From Gammaproteobacteria bacterium (GTDB taxonomy: Bacteria > Pseudomonadota > Gammaproteobacteria > Pseudomonadales > Azotimanducaceae), in contig SMWF01000087.1 in assembly GCA_004357385.1 (NCBI GenBank), forward strand, positions 1 to 47,892: a stretch of DNA of 47,892 nucleotides, read 5' to 3'. Both the position numbers and the translations under genes were made by a program. This document shows, piece after piece, positions 15,534 to 24,933 of the stretch; the first letter of the stretch is position 1, and every line of letters begins with the position of its first letter. The notes under the pieces were generated by a model, which worked only from the letters and a program-made list of their open reading frames with translations, did no database searches and was not told where the DNA came from.

Positions 15534-18143
15534 ATGTCCGAATTCGGAAAGGAAATACTGCCCGTCAACATCGAAGACGAGCTTCGTCGGTCGTATCTCG
15601 ACTATGCGATGAGCGTCATCGTGGGGCGTGCGTTGCCGGATGTACGCGATGGGCTGAAACCGGTCCATCGACGCGTGTTGTTCGCCATGAACGAGCTCAA
15701 CAACACCTTCAATCGTCCGTATGTGAAGTCTGCCCGGGTGGTTGGCGAGGTGATCGGCAAGTACCACCCGCATGGCGATGTGGCGGCCTACGACACGATC
15801 GTGCGCATGGCGCAGGATTTTTCCATGCGCTACATGCTGATCGACGGTCAGGGGAACTTCGGATCCGTCGATGGTGACCGAGCGGCTGCCATGCGCTACA
15901 CGGAAATACGAATGACCCGTCTGGCCGGCGAACTGCTCGAGGACCTCGACAAGGAGACCGTCGATTTCGTGGCCAACTACGACGACACGTTGACAATGCC
16001 CGAGGTGTTGCCGAACCGGGCGCCCAACCTGCTGGTCAACGGGTCGACGGGCATCGCGGTCGGTATGGCGACCAACATTCCGCCGCACAATCTGATCGAG
16101 GTGATCAACGCGTGCCTGGCTCTGCTCGACGATCCCGAGATCAGCATCGACGGGCTGATGGAGCACATCCAAGGCCCCGACTTTCCCACCGGCGGAATCA
16201 TCAACGGACGGGCCGGGATCGTGCAGGCATACCGGACCGGGCGCGGTCGCATCTATGTGCGTGCCCGGGCCCGCGTGGAAGCAAACGAGCGGACCAACAA
16301 GGACACGATCATCATCACCGAGATCGCGTACCAGCTGAACAAGGCGCGGCTGATCGAAAAGATCGCTGAGTTGGTCAAGGACAAGAAAATCGAGGGCATT
16401 ACCGAGATTCGCGATGAATCCGACAAGGATGGTATGCGGATCGTAATCGAGATCCGGCGCGGCGACTCCGGAGAGGTCGTGTTGAACAATCTGTATGCGC
16501 AAACTCAGTTGCAGTCGGTGTTCGGCATCAACTGTGTCGCGCTGGTCGACGGACAGCCCGGGGTGTTGAACCTAAAGGCCATGCTGACGCCATTCGTTCA
16601 GCATCGTCGCGAGGTAGTCATTCGTCGCACGGTCTACCTGTTGCGCCGGGCGCGCCAGCGGGGTCACATCCTCGAGGGGCAGGCGGTGGCGCTTGCCAAC
16701 ATCGACCCGGTCGTGGAGCTGATCAAAACATCCGCCGATGCGGCCGAGGCGCGGGAGCGCCTGGCGTTACAGGGTTGGGCGTCGGGAGCGGTCGCAGAGT
16801 TATTGACTCGGGCAGGCAGTGACGCCTGTCGTCCCGAGGGGCTTGGCGAGGAGTATGGGATCCGCGATGGGCTGTATTACCTTTCGCCGGAGCAGGCCCA
16901 GGCGATCCTCGATCTGCGCCTGCACCGATTGACCGGTCTCGAGCAGAACAAACTGATCGACGAGTACCAGGGCATTCTCGATCAGATTGCGGATCTGCAG
17001 GACATTCTTGGGTCGGAGGACCGGCTGCTGAGCGTGATTCGAGCCGAGCTGATCGACATCCGGGATCGTTACGGGGACGAACGCCGCACCGAAATCGTCA
17101 GTTCGCAACTGGATCTCACCGTGGAAGACCTGATTCCCGAAGAGGATATGGTGGTCACGGTTTCGCACCAGGGCTACGGCAAGACCCAGCCGCTGACGAC
17201 CTATCAGGCCCAGCGGCGTGGCGGCCGGGGCCGGGCGGCGACGTCGGTCAAGGACGAGGACTTCGTCGAGCACCTGCTGATCGCCAACAGTCACGACACG
17301 CTGTTGTGCTTCTCCGATGCCGGCAAGGTGTACTGGCTGAAGGTCTACCTGATTCCGCAGGGCAGTCGGGCGGCCAAAGGTCGACCTCTGGTCAACATGT
17401 TGCCGCTTGGCTCAGATGAGCGGATTACCGCCATTCTGCCGATCAAGGACTTCGCCGACGATAAATTCGTGTTCATGGCGACGGGCAACGGCACGGTTAA
17501 GAAAACTCCGCTTGAACAGTTTTCGCGACCACGCACGTCGGGCTTGATCGCGTTGGAGCTGGACGAAGGCAATACCCTTGTGGGTGCTGCGTTGACCGAT
17601 GGTCACTGTGACGTCCTGCTGATGGCCAGTTCAGGTAAGGTGGCGCGCTTCAAGGAGTCGGACGTCCGGGCCATGGGCCGGGGAGCGCGAGGCGTGCGGG
17701 GCATTCGGTTGTTTGCCGGTCAGCGGGTGATTTCCCTGATCATCCCGCAAGCGGACGGATTCGTTCTCACGGCCAGCCGTCAGGGCTATGGCAAGCGTAC
17801 GGCGATCGACGACTTCCCAGTCAAAGGGCGGGGCGCCCAAGGTGTCATCGGCATGAAGGTCAGCGAGCGTAACGGCGCGGTCGTTGGCGCGGTGCAGGTC
17901 TTTTCCGGGGACGAACTGATGCTGATCAGTGACCGGGGAACGCTGGTGCGGACATCGGCGGACGAAGTCTCGGTGCAAGGCAGGATTACCCAGGGCGTTC
18001 GGCTGATCGCGCTGCGCGGTAACGAACATCTGGTGGGCATCGAACGTATCGAAGAATCGGCCGTGGTCGACGAAGGGACTGAGCCGGTGGAGGTCGCCGA
18101 TGAGGCGAGCGACGCAGATTCAGGCGACGACACCGAAGGGTAG
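15534..18143 (+). CDS. gyrA: DNA gyrase subunit A
   Basis: An 869-aa catalytic subunit of DNA gyrase, which with GyrB introduces negative supercoils. The breakage-reunion domain contains the active-site Tyr122 in [10 protein letters not shown]. The quinolone-resistance region is [19 protein letters not shown] with Val at position 83, where E. coli has Ser, and with Asp87 kept. The C-terminal beta-pinwheel begins with a GyrA box (QRRGGRG near residue 560), separating it from ParC. The protein ends in an acidic tail rich in Asp/Glu. The start is ATG 15534 with no strong SD; a TAAAAT at 15492-15497 could be the -10. It begins the gyrA-serC-pheA-hisC-tyrA-cmk-rpsA run. Confidence 0.97.
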   Translation: MSEFGKEILPVNIEDELRRSYLDYAMSVIVGRALPDVRDGLKPVHRRVLFAMNELNNTFNRPYVKSARVVGEVIGKYHPHGDVAAYDTIVRMAQDFSMRYMLIDGQGNFGSVDGDRAAAMRYTEIRMTRLAGELLEDLDKETVDFVANYDDTLTMPEVLPNRAPNLLVNGSTGIAVGMATNIPPHNLIEVINACLALLDDPEISIDGLMEHIQGPDFPTGGIINGRAGIVQAYRTGRGRIYVRARARVEANERTNKDTIIITEIAYQLNKARLIEKIAELVKDKKIEGITEIRDESDKDGMRIVIEIRRGDSGEVVLNNLYAQTQLQSVFGINCVALVDGQPGVLNLKAMLTPFVQHRREVVIRRTVYLLRRARQRGHILEGQAVALANIDPVVELIKTSADAAEARERLALQGWASGAVAELLTRAGSDACRPEGLGEEYGIRDGLYYLSPEQAQAILDLRLHRLTGLEQNKLIDEYQGILDQIADLQDILGSEDRLLSVIRAELIDIRDRYGDERRTEIVSSQLDLTVEDLIPEEDMVVTVSHQGYGKTQPLTTYQAQRRGGRGRAATSVKDEDFVEHLLIANSHDTLLCFSDAGKVYWLKVYLIPQGSRAAKGRPLVNMLPLGSDERITAILPIKDFADDKFVFMATGNGTVKKTPLEQFSRPRTSGLIALELDEGNTLVGAALTDGHCDVLLMASSGKVARFKESDVRAMGRGARGVRGIRLFAGQRVISLIIPQADGFVLTASRQGYGKRTAIDDFPVKGRGAQGVIGMKVSERNGAVVGAVQVFSGDELMLISDRGTLVRTSADEVSVQGRITQGVRLIALRGNEHLVGIERIEESAVVDEGTEPVEVADEASDADSGDDTEG

Positions 18144-18155
18144 ATTCACACGACC

Positions 18156-19238
18156 ATGACCCGAGTATTCAATTTTTCAGCGGGGCCCGCTGCGCTGCCC
18201 GTCGAGGTATTGGAGGAAGCACGAGACCAACTGCTCGACTACCAGGGCAGTGGTCTGTCGGTGATGGAAATGAGCCACCGCAGCAAGCAGTTCCTCGCCA
18301 TCGCAGAGCAGGCGGAAGCGGACTTGCGCGCACTGTTGGCGGTTCCGGAAGGCTATCACGTGTTGTTCATGCAGGGCGGTGCAACCCTGCAGTTCGCCGC
18401 GGTGCCGTTGAATCTGCTCGGCGAAAAGTCTTCCGCGGATTACGTCCACACGGGTTCCTGGTCGAGCAAGGCGATCGCGGAAGCGCGCCGCTATTGCAGC
18501 GTTCGGGTCATTGCAAGCTCGGAGTCGGAGAACTTCAGCTACGTTCCAGAACCCGACAGCTGGGAGCCTTCGGCAGATGCTGCATACCTGCACGTCACGG
18601 GCAATGAAACCATCGGCGGGGTCGAGTTCCACGAGTACCCGGACACGGGATCGGTACCCCTGGTCGCGGATCTGTCGAGCACCTTGCTGTCCCGCCCACT
18701 CAATGTCTCCCGGTTCGGCCTCATCTATGCGGGCGCGCAGAAGAACATCGGGCCGGCAGGCCTGACAGTGGTGCTGGTGCGCGAGGATCTGGTCGGCAAT
18801 GCGGCCGCGGCGACCCCGAGCATGCTCGACTACGCAGTTCAAGCGAAAACAAATTCGATGCACAACACGCCGCCTACCTACAGCTGGTACATCGCTGGCT
18901 TGGTGTTCAAGTGGTTGAAGGCCCAGGGTGGGTTGAAAGTCATGGCGCAACGAAACCGTTCCAAATCAGGTCGGCTGTACGCAGCAGTCGATGAGAGCAA
19001 CTTTTATCGATGTCCGGTACGTCCCGCGGACCGGTCGTGGATGAATGTGCCGTTCACCCTCGCAGATCCGGAACTCGACGCGTGCTTTCTCGAGCAGGCG
19101 GAGGCGGGCGGCTTGCTGAACCTCAAGGGTCATCGTAGCGTCGGGGGCATGCGGGCCAGTCTTTACAACGCCGTCCCGGAACAGGCCGTGGATGCACTGA
19201 TCGACTTCATGCAGACGTTCGAAGCGGACCACGCCTGA
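18156..19238 (+). CDS. serC: Phosphoserine aminotransferase
   Basis: A 360-aa PLP enzyme converting 3-phosphohydroxypyruvate plus glutamate to phosphoserine in serine synthesis; the same enzyme acts in DXP-dependent vitamin B6 synthesis, which links it to pdxJ at 5917. Family features are the N-terminal FNFSAGPAALP, GSGLSVMEMSHRSK, the GGATLQF segment, Lys196 in YAGAQKNIGPAG as the PLP-binding lysine, MHNTPPTYSWY, and the C-terminal GHRSVGGMRASLYNA. The length equals the usual ~360 aa. ATG 18156 lies 12 bp after gyrA, consistent with cotranscription. Confidence 0.97.
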   Translation: MTRVFNFSAGPAALPVEVLEEARDQLLDYQGSGLSVMEMSHRSKQFLAIAEQAEADLRALLAVPEGYHVLFMQGGATLQFAAVPLNLLGEKSSADYVHTGSWSSKAIAEARRYCSVRVIASSESENFSYVPEPDSWEPSADAAYLHVTGNETIGGVEFHEYPDTGSVPLVADLSSTLLSRPLNVSRFGLIYAGAQKNIGPAGLTVVLVREDLVGNAAAATPSMLDYAVQAKTNSMHNTPPTYSWYIAGLVFKWLKAQGGLKVMAQRNRSKSGRLYAAVDESNFYRCPVRPADRSWMNVPFTLADPELDACFLEQAEAGGLLNLKGHRSVGGMRASLYNAVPEQAVDALIDFMQTFEADHA

Positions 19239-19263
19239 GCGGCTGGTTTGTGATGGTCTCGTG

Positions 19264-20358
19264 ATGGAAGAGAACAAAGAACTCAAGGAGATCCGCGATC
19301 GCATCGATGCGATCGACGTGGACTTGCGCCAGCTACTCAACCGGCGCGCCGCAGCGGCGATGGAAGTAGCCAAGATCAAAGCCCAGGATGCGGGTGATGA
19401 ATCAGCGGTGTTCTACCGCCCTGAACGTGAAGCTCAGATTCTGACGCGGGTCAAGGCGGAGAATACGGGGCCCTTGTCGGATGACGACATGGCGCGGCTG
19501 TTCCGGGAGATCATTTCCTGCTGCCTGGCGCTGGAACAACCCCTCTCGATTGCCTATCTGGGCCCGGCGGGCACGTACTCGGAAGCGGCAGCGATCAAAC
19601 AGTTCGGACACTTCGCGAACACTCGCCCGCTGGCGAGCATCGACGAAGTGTTTCGCGAGGTGGAGGCCGACTCGGTTCACTACGGCGTCGTGGCGGTTGA
19701 GAATTCGACAGAGGGGATGGTCAATCACACGCTCGATTGCTTCATGACGTCGCCCTTGAAAATCTGTGCCGAAGTGGAATTGCCCATCCACCACTCGCTG
19801 CTGGCGAGCCCTGATACCGAACGTGACGACATCATCACCATTTATTCGCACCAGCAGTCCCTCGCGCAGTGTCGTACCTGGCTCGACACGCATTGGCCGA
19901 ACGCCGAACGGGTACCGGTGAACAGCAACGCGGAAGCGGCCAGGATGGTGGCGAATCGAGATGACTGCGCGGCTATCGCCGGTGAGATCGCGGCGCAGCA
20001 CTACGATCTGCGCACGCTGGCAAGCAGCATCGAAGACCGACCGGACAACAGAACGCGATTCCTGGTGATCGGCAAGCAGAAAGTCGGACCGAGTGGCCGT
20101 GACAAGAGTTCGATCCTGGTGAGCACCCGTAACGAGCCCGGGGCGCTGTACAAGGTGCTGGGTCCGTTCCATGAACACGGCATCAGCTTGTCGCGAATTG
20201 AAACGCGGCCATCGAAAACCGGGAGCTGGTCGTACGTGTTCTTCATCGACTTCGACGGTCATCAGGCGTCGCCGGAAATTCGTGCGGTTCTGGATGAGAT
20301 TCGCAAGGTGGCGATGGAAGTGAAATCACTCGGTTCGTACCCCCAGGCGGTCCTGTGA
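19264..20358 (+). CDS. pheA: Bifunctional chorismate mutase/prephenate dehydratase (P-protein)
   Basis: A 364-aa enzyme giving prephenate from chorismate and phenylpyruvate from prephenate on the way to phenylalanine. Three parts are visible: an AroQ-type chorismate mutase (about 1-90, with IRDRIDAIDVDLRQLLNRR), a prephenate dehydratase (about 97-270, with YLGPAGTYSEAA, the VENSTEGMVNHTLDCF segment and DRPDNRTRFLVIG), and an ACT regulatory domain (GALYKVLGPFHEHGISLSRIETRPS). The ACT domain suggests feedback inhibition by phenylalanine. I use ATG 19264 in preference to the adjacent GTG 19261. The stop overlaps the hisC start as GTGA. Confidence 0.96.
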   Translation: MEENKELKEIRDRIDAIDVDLRQLLNRRAAAAMEVAKIKAQDAGDESAVFYRPEREAQILTRVKAENTGPLSDDDMARLFREIISCCLALEQPLSIAYLGPAGTYSEAAAIKQFGHFANTRPLASIDEVFREVEADSVHYGVVAVENSTEGMVNHTLDCFMTSPLKICAEVELPIHHSLLASPDTERDDIITIYSHQQSLAQCRTWLDTHWPNAERVPVNSNAEAARMVANRDDCAAIAGEIAAQHYDLRTLASSIEDRPDNRTRFLVIGKQKVGPSGRDKSSILVSTRNEPGALYKVLGPFHEHGISLSRIETRPSKTGSWSYVFFIDFDGHQASPEIRAVLDEIRKVAMEVKSLGSYPQAVL

Positions 20359-21452
20359 CAGCGTCGGTCACGGATTGGTGCAACCCCGCTATCCAGACGC
20401 TGCAGCCCTATCAACCGGGTAAGCCGACCGAAGAGTTGACCCGGGAGCTCGGGCTGACCGATATCGTCAAACTGGCGAGCAATGAGAACCCACGAGGACC
20501 GGGACTGGCGGTTACGTCGGTGCTGGAACGGGCGGCCGATTCGCTGTCACGCTATCCAGATGGCAGTGGCTACCGTCTGAAACAGGCTCTCGCGGCCCAT
20601 CTGGATGTCGAGGTCGAACAGTTAACCCTTGGCAACGGTTCCAACGACGTGCTGGAACTGATCGCCCGCGTGGTGTTGACCCCCGGGGCCCAAGCCGTCG
20701 TTTCGGAACATGCGTTCGTGGTGTATCCGCTGGCGGTGGTCTCCAATGGCGGGGTCCTGGTAACGGTTCCGGCTCGTGCGTGGGGTTGCGACCTCGACGC
20801 GATGGCGAAGGCGGTGAACGAAAAGACCCGTATCGTATTCATCGCCAACCCGAACAATCCGACGGGTACCTGGGTGGGCCGAGCGGAGCTGAGCGACTTT
20901 CTCGAACAACTACCGGAGCAGCTCGTCGTGGTGCTCGACGAAGCCTACTTTGAATATGTCGATGAGCCGGAGTATCCAGACGGCGTCGATCTGCAGCGGC
21001 GCTTCCCGAATCTGGTGGTGACCCGGACATTCTCGAAGATCCACGCGCTGGCCGCGTTGCGGGTCGGGTACGCCATAAGCCATCCCGAATTTGCAGAGCT
21101 CATGAATCGCGTTCGCCAGCCCTTCAACGTCAACGCGCTCGGGCTCGACTGCGCCGAAGCCGCCCTGGCCGACCTGGACTTCGTGCAGGAGAGCAAGGCA
21201 TTGAATGCGGCGGGCATGCGCCAGCTGAGCGATGGCCTCGATCGGCTGGGGATCGGATTCATCCCCTCAGCCGGGAACTTCCTGTGCGTCGATCTCGGCC
21301 GGGATGCGGCGCCTGTTTACCAGGATCTGTTGCGGCGCGGCGTCATCGTGCGACCGATCGCCGGGTATGGCATGCCGCGCCATCTGCGCGTAACCGTCGG
21401 GCTCGCCGAAGAAAACCAGCGATTCCTTGCGGCCCTCCGAGAACTGCTGTGA
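20355..21452 (+). CDS. hisC: Histidinol-phosphate/aromatic aminotransferase
   Basis: A 365-aa class II PLP aminotransferase of the HisC family. Recognisable parts are the IVKLASNENPRGP opening, RYPDGSGYRLKQALA, GNGSNDVLELIAR, the FIANPNNPTGTW segment with the substrate-binding Asn, VVLDEAYFEY, and the PLP lysine Lys228 in TRTFSKIHALAALRVGY. Between pheA and tyrA this copy (HisC2 type) probably also transaminates phenylpyruvate, hydroxyphenylpyruvate or prephenate in aromatic amino acid synthesis; that is inference from context. The GTG start overlaps the pheA stop. Confidence 0.94.
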   Translation: MTASVTDWCNPAIQTLQPYQPGKPTEELTRELGLTDIVKLASNENPRGPGLAVTSVLERAADSLSRYPDGSGYRLKQALAAHLDVEVEQLTLGNGSNDVLELIARVVLTPGAQAVVSEHAFVVYPLAVVSNGGVLVTVPARAWGCDLDAMAKAVNEKTRIVFIANPNNPTGTWVGRAELSDFLEQLPEQLVVVLDEAYFEYVDEPEYPDGVDLQRRFPNLVVTRTFSKIHALAALRVGYAISHPEFAELMNRVRQPFNVNALGLDCAEAALADLDFVQESKALNAAGMRQLSDGLDRLGIGFIPSAGNFLCVDLGRDAAPVYQDLLRRGVIVRPIAGYGMPRHLRVTVGLAEENQRFLAALRELL

Positions 21453-21459
21453 GCGACGG

Positions 21460-22323
21460 ATGAGCCACCTGCACGTGGTCGGGACCGGACTGATCGGTGC
21501 ATCGTTTGCCATGGCGGCACGTGAGGCTGCATGTTTCACGCGTATCACCGGAGCGGATGCCGACCCGGCGCGGGTCGGACGAGCGGTCGAACTGGGCGTC
21601 ATCGACGCTGAGAGCGATGGCATCGGGGCCGATGCCGTACTGGTGGCCGTTCCCGTCGGGCAGATTGCGCGGGTGGTCATCGAATTGGAAACCACCGGCG
21701 TTGCACAGGCCAGCACCCTGTTCGACGTCGGCAGTGCCAAGCAGCAACCGCTGGCCTCGCTCGCCGAAGCGCTCGGCAGCGTACCGGCGAATTTCGTCCC
21801 GTGTCACCCGATGGCGGGATCCGATCAATCGGGTCCGGAGGCGGCCAGCGCAGGGTTGTTTCGCGCGAAACGCGTGTTCATCACCCCGACTCAGGAGACC
21901 GGGCGCCGGCACCTGGAACGGGTCCGGGAGTGGTGGCAGGCATGTGGCGCGGTTGTGAGCGAGACATCGGCTGAACATCACGATGCCGCGGTTGCGTTGA
22001 CCAGCCACCTGCCGCACCTGCTGGCAGCGGCGTTCATGGCATTGATTGCGGACCGCGATGATGCGGCGATCATGCAGTTTGCAGGCTCGGGATTTGCGGA
22101 CTTTACGCGCATCGCGGCTGGTGATCCGGCATTGTGGCGGGACATCGTCGGCAGCAATCGCGATGCGATCGACACGCAGTTGAATGCGTTTGTTGCGCTG
22201 CTGGGCGAGTTGCAGACGGACCTCGGCAGTGGGCGCCTGGACGCTCTCGAAGCATTGCTGTCCCGCGCACAACGCGCGCGAAGGGACTTTTCGCAGGGTG
22301 GTGAATCCGGAGCAGAGCAGTGA
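21460..22323 (+). CDS. tyrA: Prephenate dehydrogenase
   Basis: A 287-aa TyrA-family enzyme that oxidatively decarboxylates prephenate to 4-hydroxyphenylpyruvate (or arogenate to tyrosine) with NAD(P)+. It has the Rossmann motif VVGTGLIGASFA at the N-terminus, the acidic GADADPAR loop, FDVGSAKQQ, the catalytic-region CHPMAGSDQSGPEAAS, and a C-terminal helical half with LTSHLPHLLAAAFM and GSGFADFTRIA. ATG 21460 lies 7 bp after hisC; the TTG at 21427, still inside hisC, is unlikely. In Pseudomonas tyrA is fused to aroA; here the protein ends as a simple TyrA, and its stop overlaps the cmk start. Confidence 0.94.
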   Translation: MSHLHVVGTGLIGASFAMAAREAACFTRITGADADPARVGRAVELGVIDAESDGIGADAVLVAVPVGQIARVVIELETTGVAQASTLFDVGSAKQQPLASLAEALGSVPANFVPCHPMAGSDQSGPEAASAGLFRAKRVFITPTQETGRRHLERVREWWQACGAVVSETSAEHHDAAVALTSHLPHLLAAAFMALIADRDDAAIMQFAGSGFADFTRIAAGDPALWRDIVGSNRDAIDTQLNAFVALLGELQTDLGSGRLDALEALLSRAQRARRDFSQGGESGAEQ

Positions 22324-22994
22324 CAGCCGCGGTGATTGCCATAGATGGCCCCAGCGGTTCCGGGAAAGGCACCTTGGCAGAAGCCCTTGCGCGACGCCTC
22401 GGCTGGCGCCTGCTCGATAGCGGGGCATTGTATCGGTCGGTAGCGCTCGCTGCGGCGCAGCGTAAGGTTGGATTTGACGATGAGGCGGGTCTTGCCGATA
22501 TCGCGCGTCAGCTCGGCATCGAATTCCGTCCAGGCGATGCCGGTATTGCGGTTCGGCTGGATGGTCAGGATGTGACCCTTCAGATCAGGGCCGAGTCGGT
22601 CAGTGCGAACGCATCGCGCGTGGCGGCGCTATGGGCGGTTCGCAAGGCGCTGTTGGAGCGCCAGCGAGGGTTCCGGTGCGAACCCGGTCTGGTGGCGGAC
22701 GGACGCGATATGGGCACGGTCGTATTTCCCGATGCGCAGCTCAAAGTGTTCCTCGAAGCGAGCCCTGAGGAGCGTGCCGCACGGAGACATAAGCAGTTGA
22801 TAGATAAGGGTTTAGGTGGTAGTCTGCGCGGCCTTCTCGTGGGCATCCGGGAGCGTGATGAGCGGGATCGGCAACGCGTCGAGTCGCCATTGGTTCCCGC
22901 GCAAGACGCGGTCGTAATCGACAGCACGGCGCTCGGTATCGATGCCGTTGAGCAGCGTGTGTGGCAACTGATCGAAGCGCGAGGCCTCTCGTGA
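22320..22994 (+). CDS. cmk: Cytidylate kinase
   Basis: A 224-aa P-loop kinase that phosphorylates CMP and dCMP. Signatures are the Walker A loop DGPSGSGKGT (residues 9-18), LLDSGALYRSVALAA, VADGRDMGTVVFPDA, and RRHKQLIDKG in the lid region. The start is GTG 22320, overlapping the tyrA stop as GTGA. The cmk-rpsA pair is conserved in most gammaproteobacteria. Confidence 0.96.
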   Translation: MTAAVIAIDGPSGSGKGTLAEALARRLGWRLLDSGALYRSVALAAAQRKVGFDDEAGLADIARQLGIEFRPGDAGIAVRLDGQDVTLQIRAESVSANASRVAALWAVRKALLERQRGFRCEPGLVADGRDMGTVVFPDAQLKVFLEASPEERAARRHKQLIDKGLGGSLRGLLVGIRERDERDRQRVESPLVPAQDAVVIDSTALGIDAVEQRVWQLIEARGLS

Positions 22995-23077
22995 ATGCGA
23001 GAGAGTGAACGAAAACGACCGAACGAAATGGGTGCGTCGGCACGACGTGAAATTCACTAACAACTGAACAATTGGGT
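22995..23077 (+). promoter_or_regulatory. rpsA leader without a canonical Shine-Dalgarno
   Basis: The 83 bases between cmk and rpsA are A/G-rich early on, contain a small GTCG-gca-CGAC hairpin and a GTGAA-a-TTCAC dyad, and end in AATTGGGT before the ATG, with no GGAGG-like sequence. E. coli rpsA is known to start without a strong SD, using a folded leader and S1 autoregulation. A similar arrangement here is plausible but not shown. Confidence 0.3.
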
Positions 23078-24766
23078 ATGACTGAAAATTTTGCGGAGCT
23101 GTTTGAAGAGAGTTTGCAGACCATCGAGATGGCGCCTGGCTCCATCGTCACTGGCACAGTAGTCGAGATCGACAACGACTGGGTCATCGTCCACGCGGGA
23201 CTGAAATCGGAAGGCGTGATTCCGATTGAGCAGTTCGCGGATGAGAATGGTAACTACAACCTATCCGTCGGGGATCAGGTCAAGGTCGCGATGGAAGTCG
23301 TTGATGATGGTTGGGGTGGTACCCGACTGTCTCGCGAAAAGGCACGCCGGGCCGAATCGTGGATGATGCTCGACGAAGCCTTCGAAGGCGGCGACGTCGT
23401 CACCGGGATCATCAACGGGAAGGTCAAGGGCGGGTTCACCGTCGATATCAACGATATTCGCGCGTTTCTCCCCGGTTCGTTGGTGGACATCCGGCCGCTG
23501 CGCGAGACCGCGCACCTGGAAGGCACACCCTTGGAATTCAAGGTGATCAAACTCGATCAGCGTCGTAACAACGTGGTCGTCTCGCGTCGCGCGGTACTGG
23601 AAGAAGAGAACAGCGCGGAACGCGAGGAGCTGCTCAGCTCTCTGCAGGAAGGCCAGGAAATCAAGGGTATCGTCAAGAATCTTACGGATTACGGCGCGTT
23701 TGTCGATCTGGGTGGGGTCGATGGGCTGCTGCACATCACTGACATGGCGTGGCGCAGGATTCGTCATCCGAGCGAAATCGTCAATGTTGGCGACGAGATC
23801 ATCGTCAAGATCCTCAAGTTCGACCGCGAAAAGAACCGTGTATCGCTCGGTATGAAGCAACTTGGGGATGATCCGTGGGTAGACATCACCCGCCGCTATC
23901 CGGAAGGAACTCGCGTTCAGACTACCGTGACCAACCTCACCGACTACGGTTGCTTCGCCGAAATCGAAGAGGGCGTCGAAGGCCTGGTCCACGTCTCCGA
24001 GATGGACTGGACCAACAAGAACATCCATCCGTCCAAAGTGGTCGCAGTGGGCGACGAAGTGGAAGTGATGGTGCTGGACATCGACGAAGAACGGCGCCGG
24101 ATATCGCTTGGAATCAAGCAGTGTCGCCCCAATCCCTGGGATGAGTTTGCACAGCGCTATGCGAAAGGTGATCGCATCACCGGCACCATCAAATCGATTA
24201 CCGACTTTGGTATCTTCATCGGCCTGGACGGCGCGATCGACGGACTCGTGCATCTGTCGGACATTTCCTGGAACGAATCCGGTGAAACGGCAGTTCGTCG
24301 CTACAGCAAGGGCGAAGAACTTGAAACTCTGGTGTTGTCCATCGATTCGGAACGTGAGCGTATCTCCCTCGGCATCAAGCAACTCGATCAGGAGCCGTTC
24401 TCCGATTACACCGCGATCAACGATCGTGGCAGCATCGTGAAAGGTACTGTCGAAAGCGTCGAGCCCAGGGCGGCGGTGATTCGCCTGGCCGAGGAGGTCG
24501 AAGGCATCCTGAGAGCGTCCGAAATCAGTGTCGACCGCGTGGAGGACGCTCGCCATGTCCTGAACGAGGGCGACGAAGTCGAGGTCAAGATCATCAGCGT
24601 GGACCGCAAGAATCGGACCATCGGCCTGTCGATCAAGGCGAAGGACATTGCAGACGAGCGCGAAGCCGTGGAGGACCACCGTCGTCAGGAGGACGCGCAG
24701 CCAGGCACCGCGACCCTTGGCGATCTGATCCAAGCTCAGCTGGACAAGGGCAAGAGCGAGGAGTGA
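23078..24766 (+). CDS. rpsA: 30S ribosomal protein S1
   Basis: A 562-aa RNA-binding protein of the small subunit that helps unwind and recruit mRNA. It is built of six S1 (OB-fold) repeats. The first two are the divergent ribosome-binding ones. Repeats 3-6 are recognised by the recurring patterns [39 protein letters not shown] and [13 protein letters not shown], with [20 protein letters not shown] endings and RISLGIKQ. The opening [12 protein letters not shown] is typical. ATG 23078 is preferred over the TTG two codons earlier. The acidic/Gln-rich C-terminus ends near LDKGKSEE. Confidence 0.97.
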   Translation: MTENFAELFEESLQTIEMAPGSIVTGTVVEIDNDWVIVHAGLKSEGVIPIEQFADENGNYNLSVGDQVKVAMEVVDDGWGGTRLSREKARRAESWMMLDEAFEGGDVVTGIINGKVKGGFTVDINDIRAFLPGSLVDIRPLRETAHLEGTPLEFKVIKLDQRRNNVVVSRRAVLEEENSAEREELLSSLQEGQEIKGIVKNLTDYGAFVDLGGVDGLLHITDMAWRRIRHPSEIVNVGDEIIVKILKFDREKNRVSLGMKQLGDDPWVDITRRYPEGTRVQTTVTNLTDYGCFAEIEEGVEGLVHVSEMDWTNKNIHPSKVVAVGDEVEVMVLDIDEERRRISLGIKQCRPNPWDEFAQRYAKGDRITGTIKSITDFGIFIGLDGAIDGLVHLSDISWNESGETAVRRYSKGEELETLVLSIDSERERISLGIKQLDQEPFSDYTAINDRGSIVKGTVESVEPRAAVIRLAEEVEGILRASEISVDRVEDARHVLNEGDEVEVKIISVDRKNRTIGLSIKAKDIADEREAVEDHRRQEDAQPGTATLGDLIQAQLDKGKSEE

Positions 24767-24779
24767 TTCACGTCTCATA

Positions 24780-24838
24780 GGGCAACGGCGGCGCGATTCG
24801 CCGCCGCTGCCGGGTCGTGCTGTTGCCCGGAACCAGTC
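24780..24838 (+). other. Nested hairpin after rpsA
   Basis: An 8-bp GC hairpin, CGGCGGCG (24786-24793), loop cgatt, CGCCGCCG (24799-24806), lies 20 bp after the rpsA stop. It is enclosed by GGGCAAC (24780-24786) pairing with GTTGCCC (24832-24838). No T-tract follows either stem, so it is not a standard intrinsic terminator. It may act as a 3' mRNA stabiliser or a weak attenuator before ihfB. Confidence 0.5.
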
Positions 24839-24856
24839 CTCAACTGTATGAAAAAT

Positions 24857-24898
24857 AAGGAATTTTTCCTTGAGCGGTTGAAAGTGCTGTGGTAGCGT
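24857..24898 (+). promoter_or_regulatory. Putative ihfB promoter with A/T-rich upstream dyad
   Basis: TTGAGC (24870-24875) and TAGCGT (24893-24898) are 17 bp apart. Just upstream, AAGGAA-ttt-TTCCTT (24857-24871) sits in an A/T-rich patch unlike its GC-rich surroundings; this could be an UP element or an IHF-responsive site, as ihfB is autoregulated in E. coli. The -10 match is weak. Confidence 0.35.
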
Positions 24899-24933
24899 CA
24901 GCGGATCGGCATTTACTGGTGCATGGGCCTGGG

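Noticed and set aside
15438..16502. 354-codon frame antisense to gyrA
   Set aside because: Rich in His/Asp/Val repeats of antisense type with no family resemblance, opposite a certain gyrA.
23261..24778. 505-codon open frame antisense to rpsA
   Set aside because: rpsA is unmistakable on the plus strand; the antisense frame has no domain and arises from codon bias.
24786..24806. Intrinsic terminator after rpsA
   Set aside because: A strong stem but no T-tract; kept only as a hairpin of unknown role.
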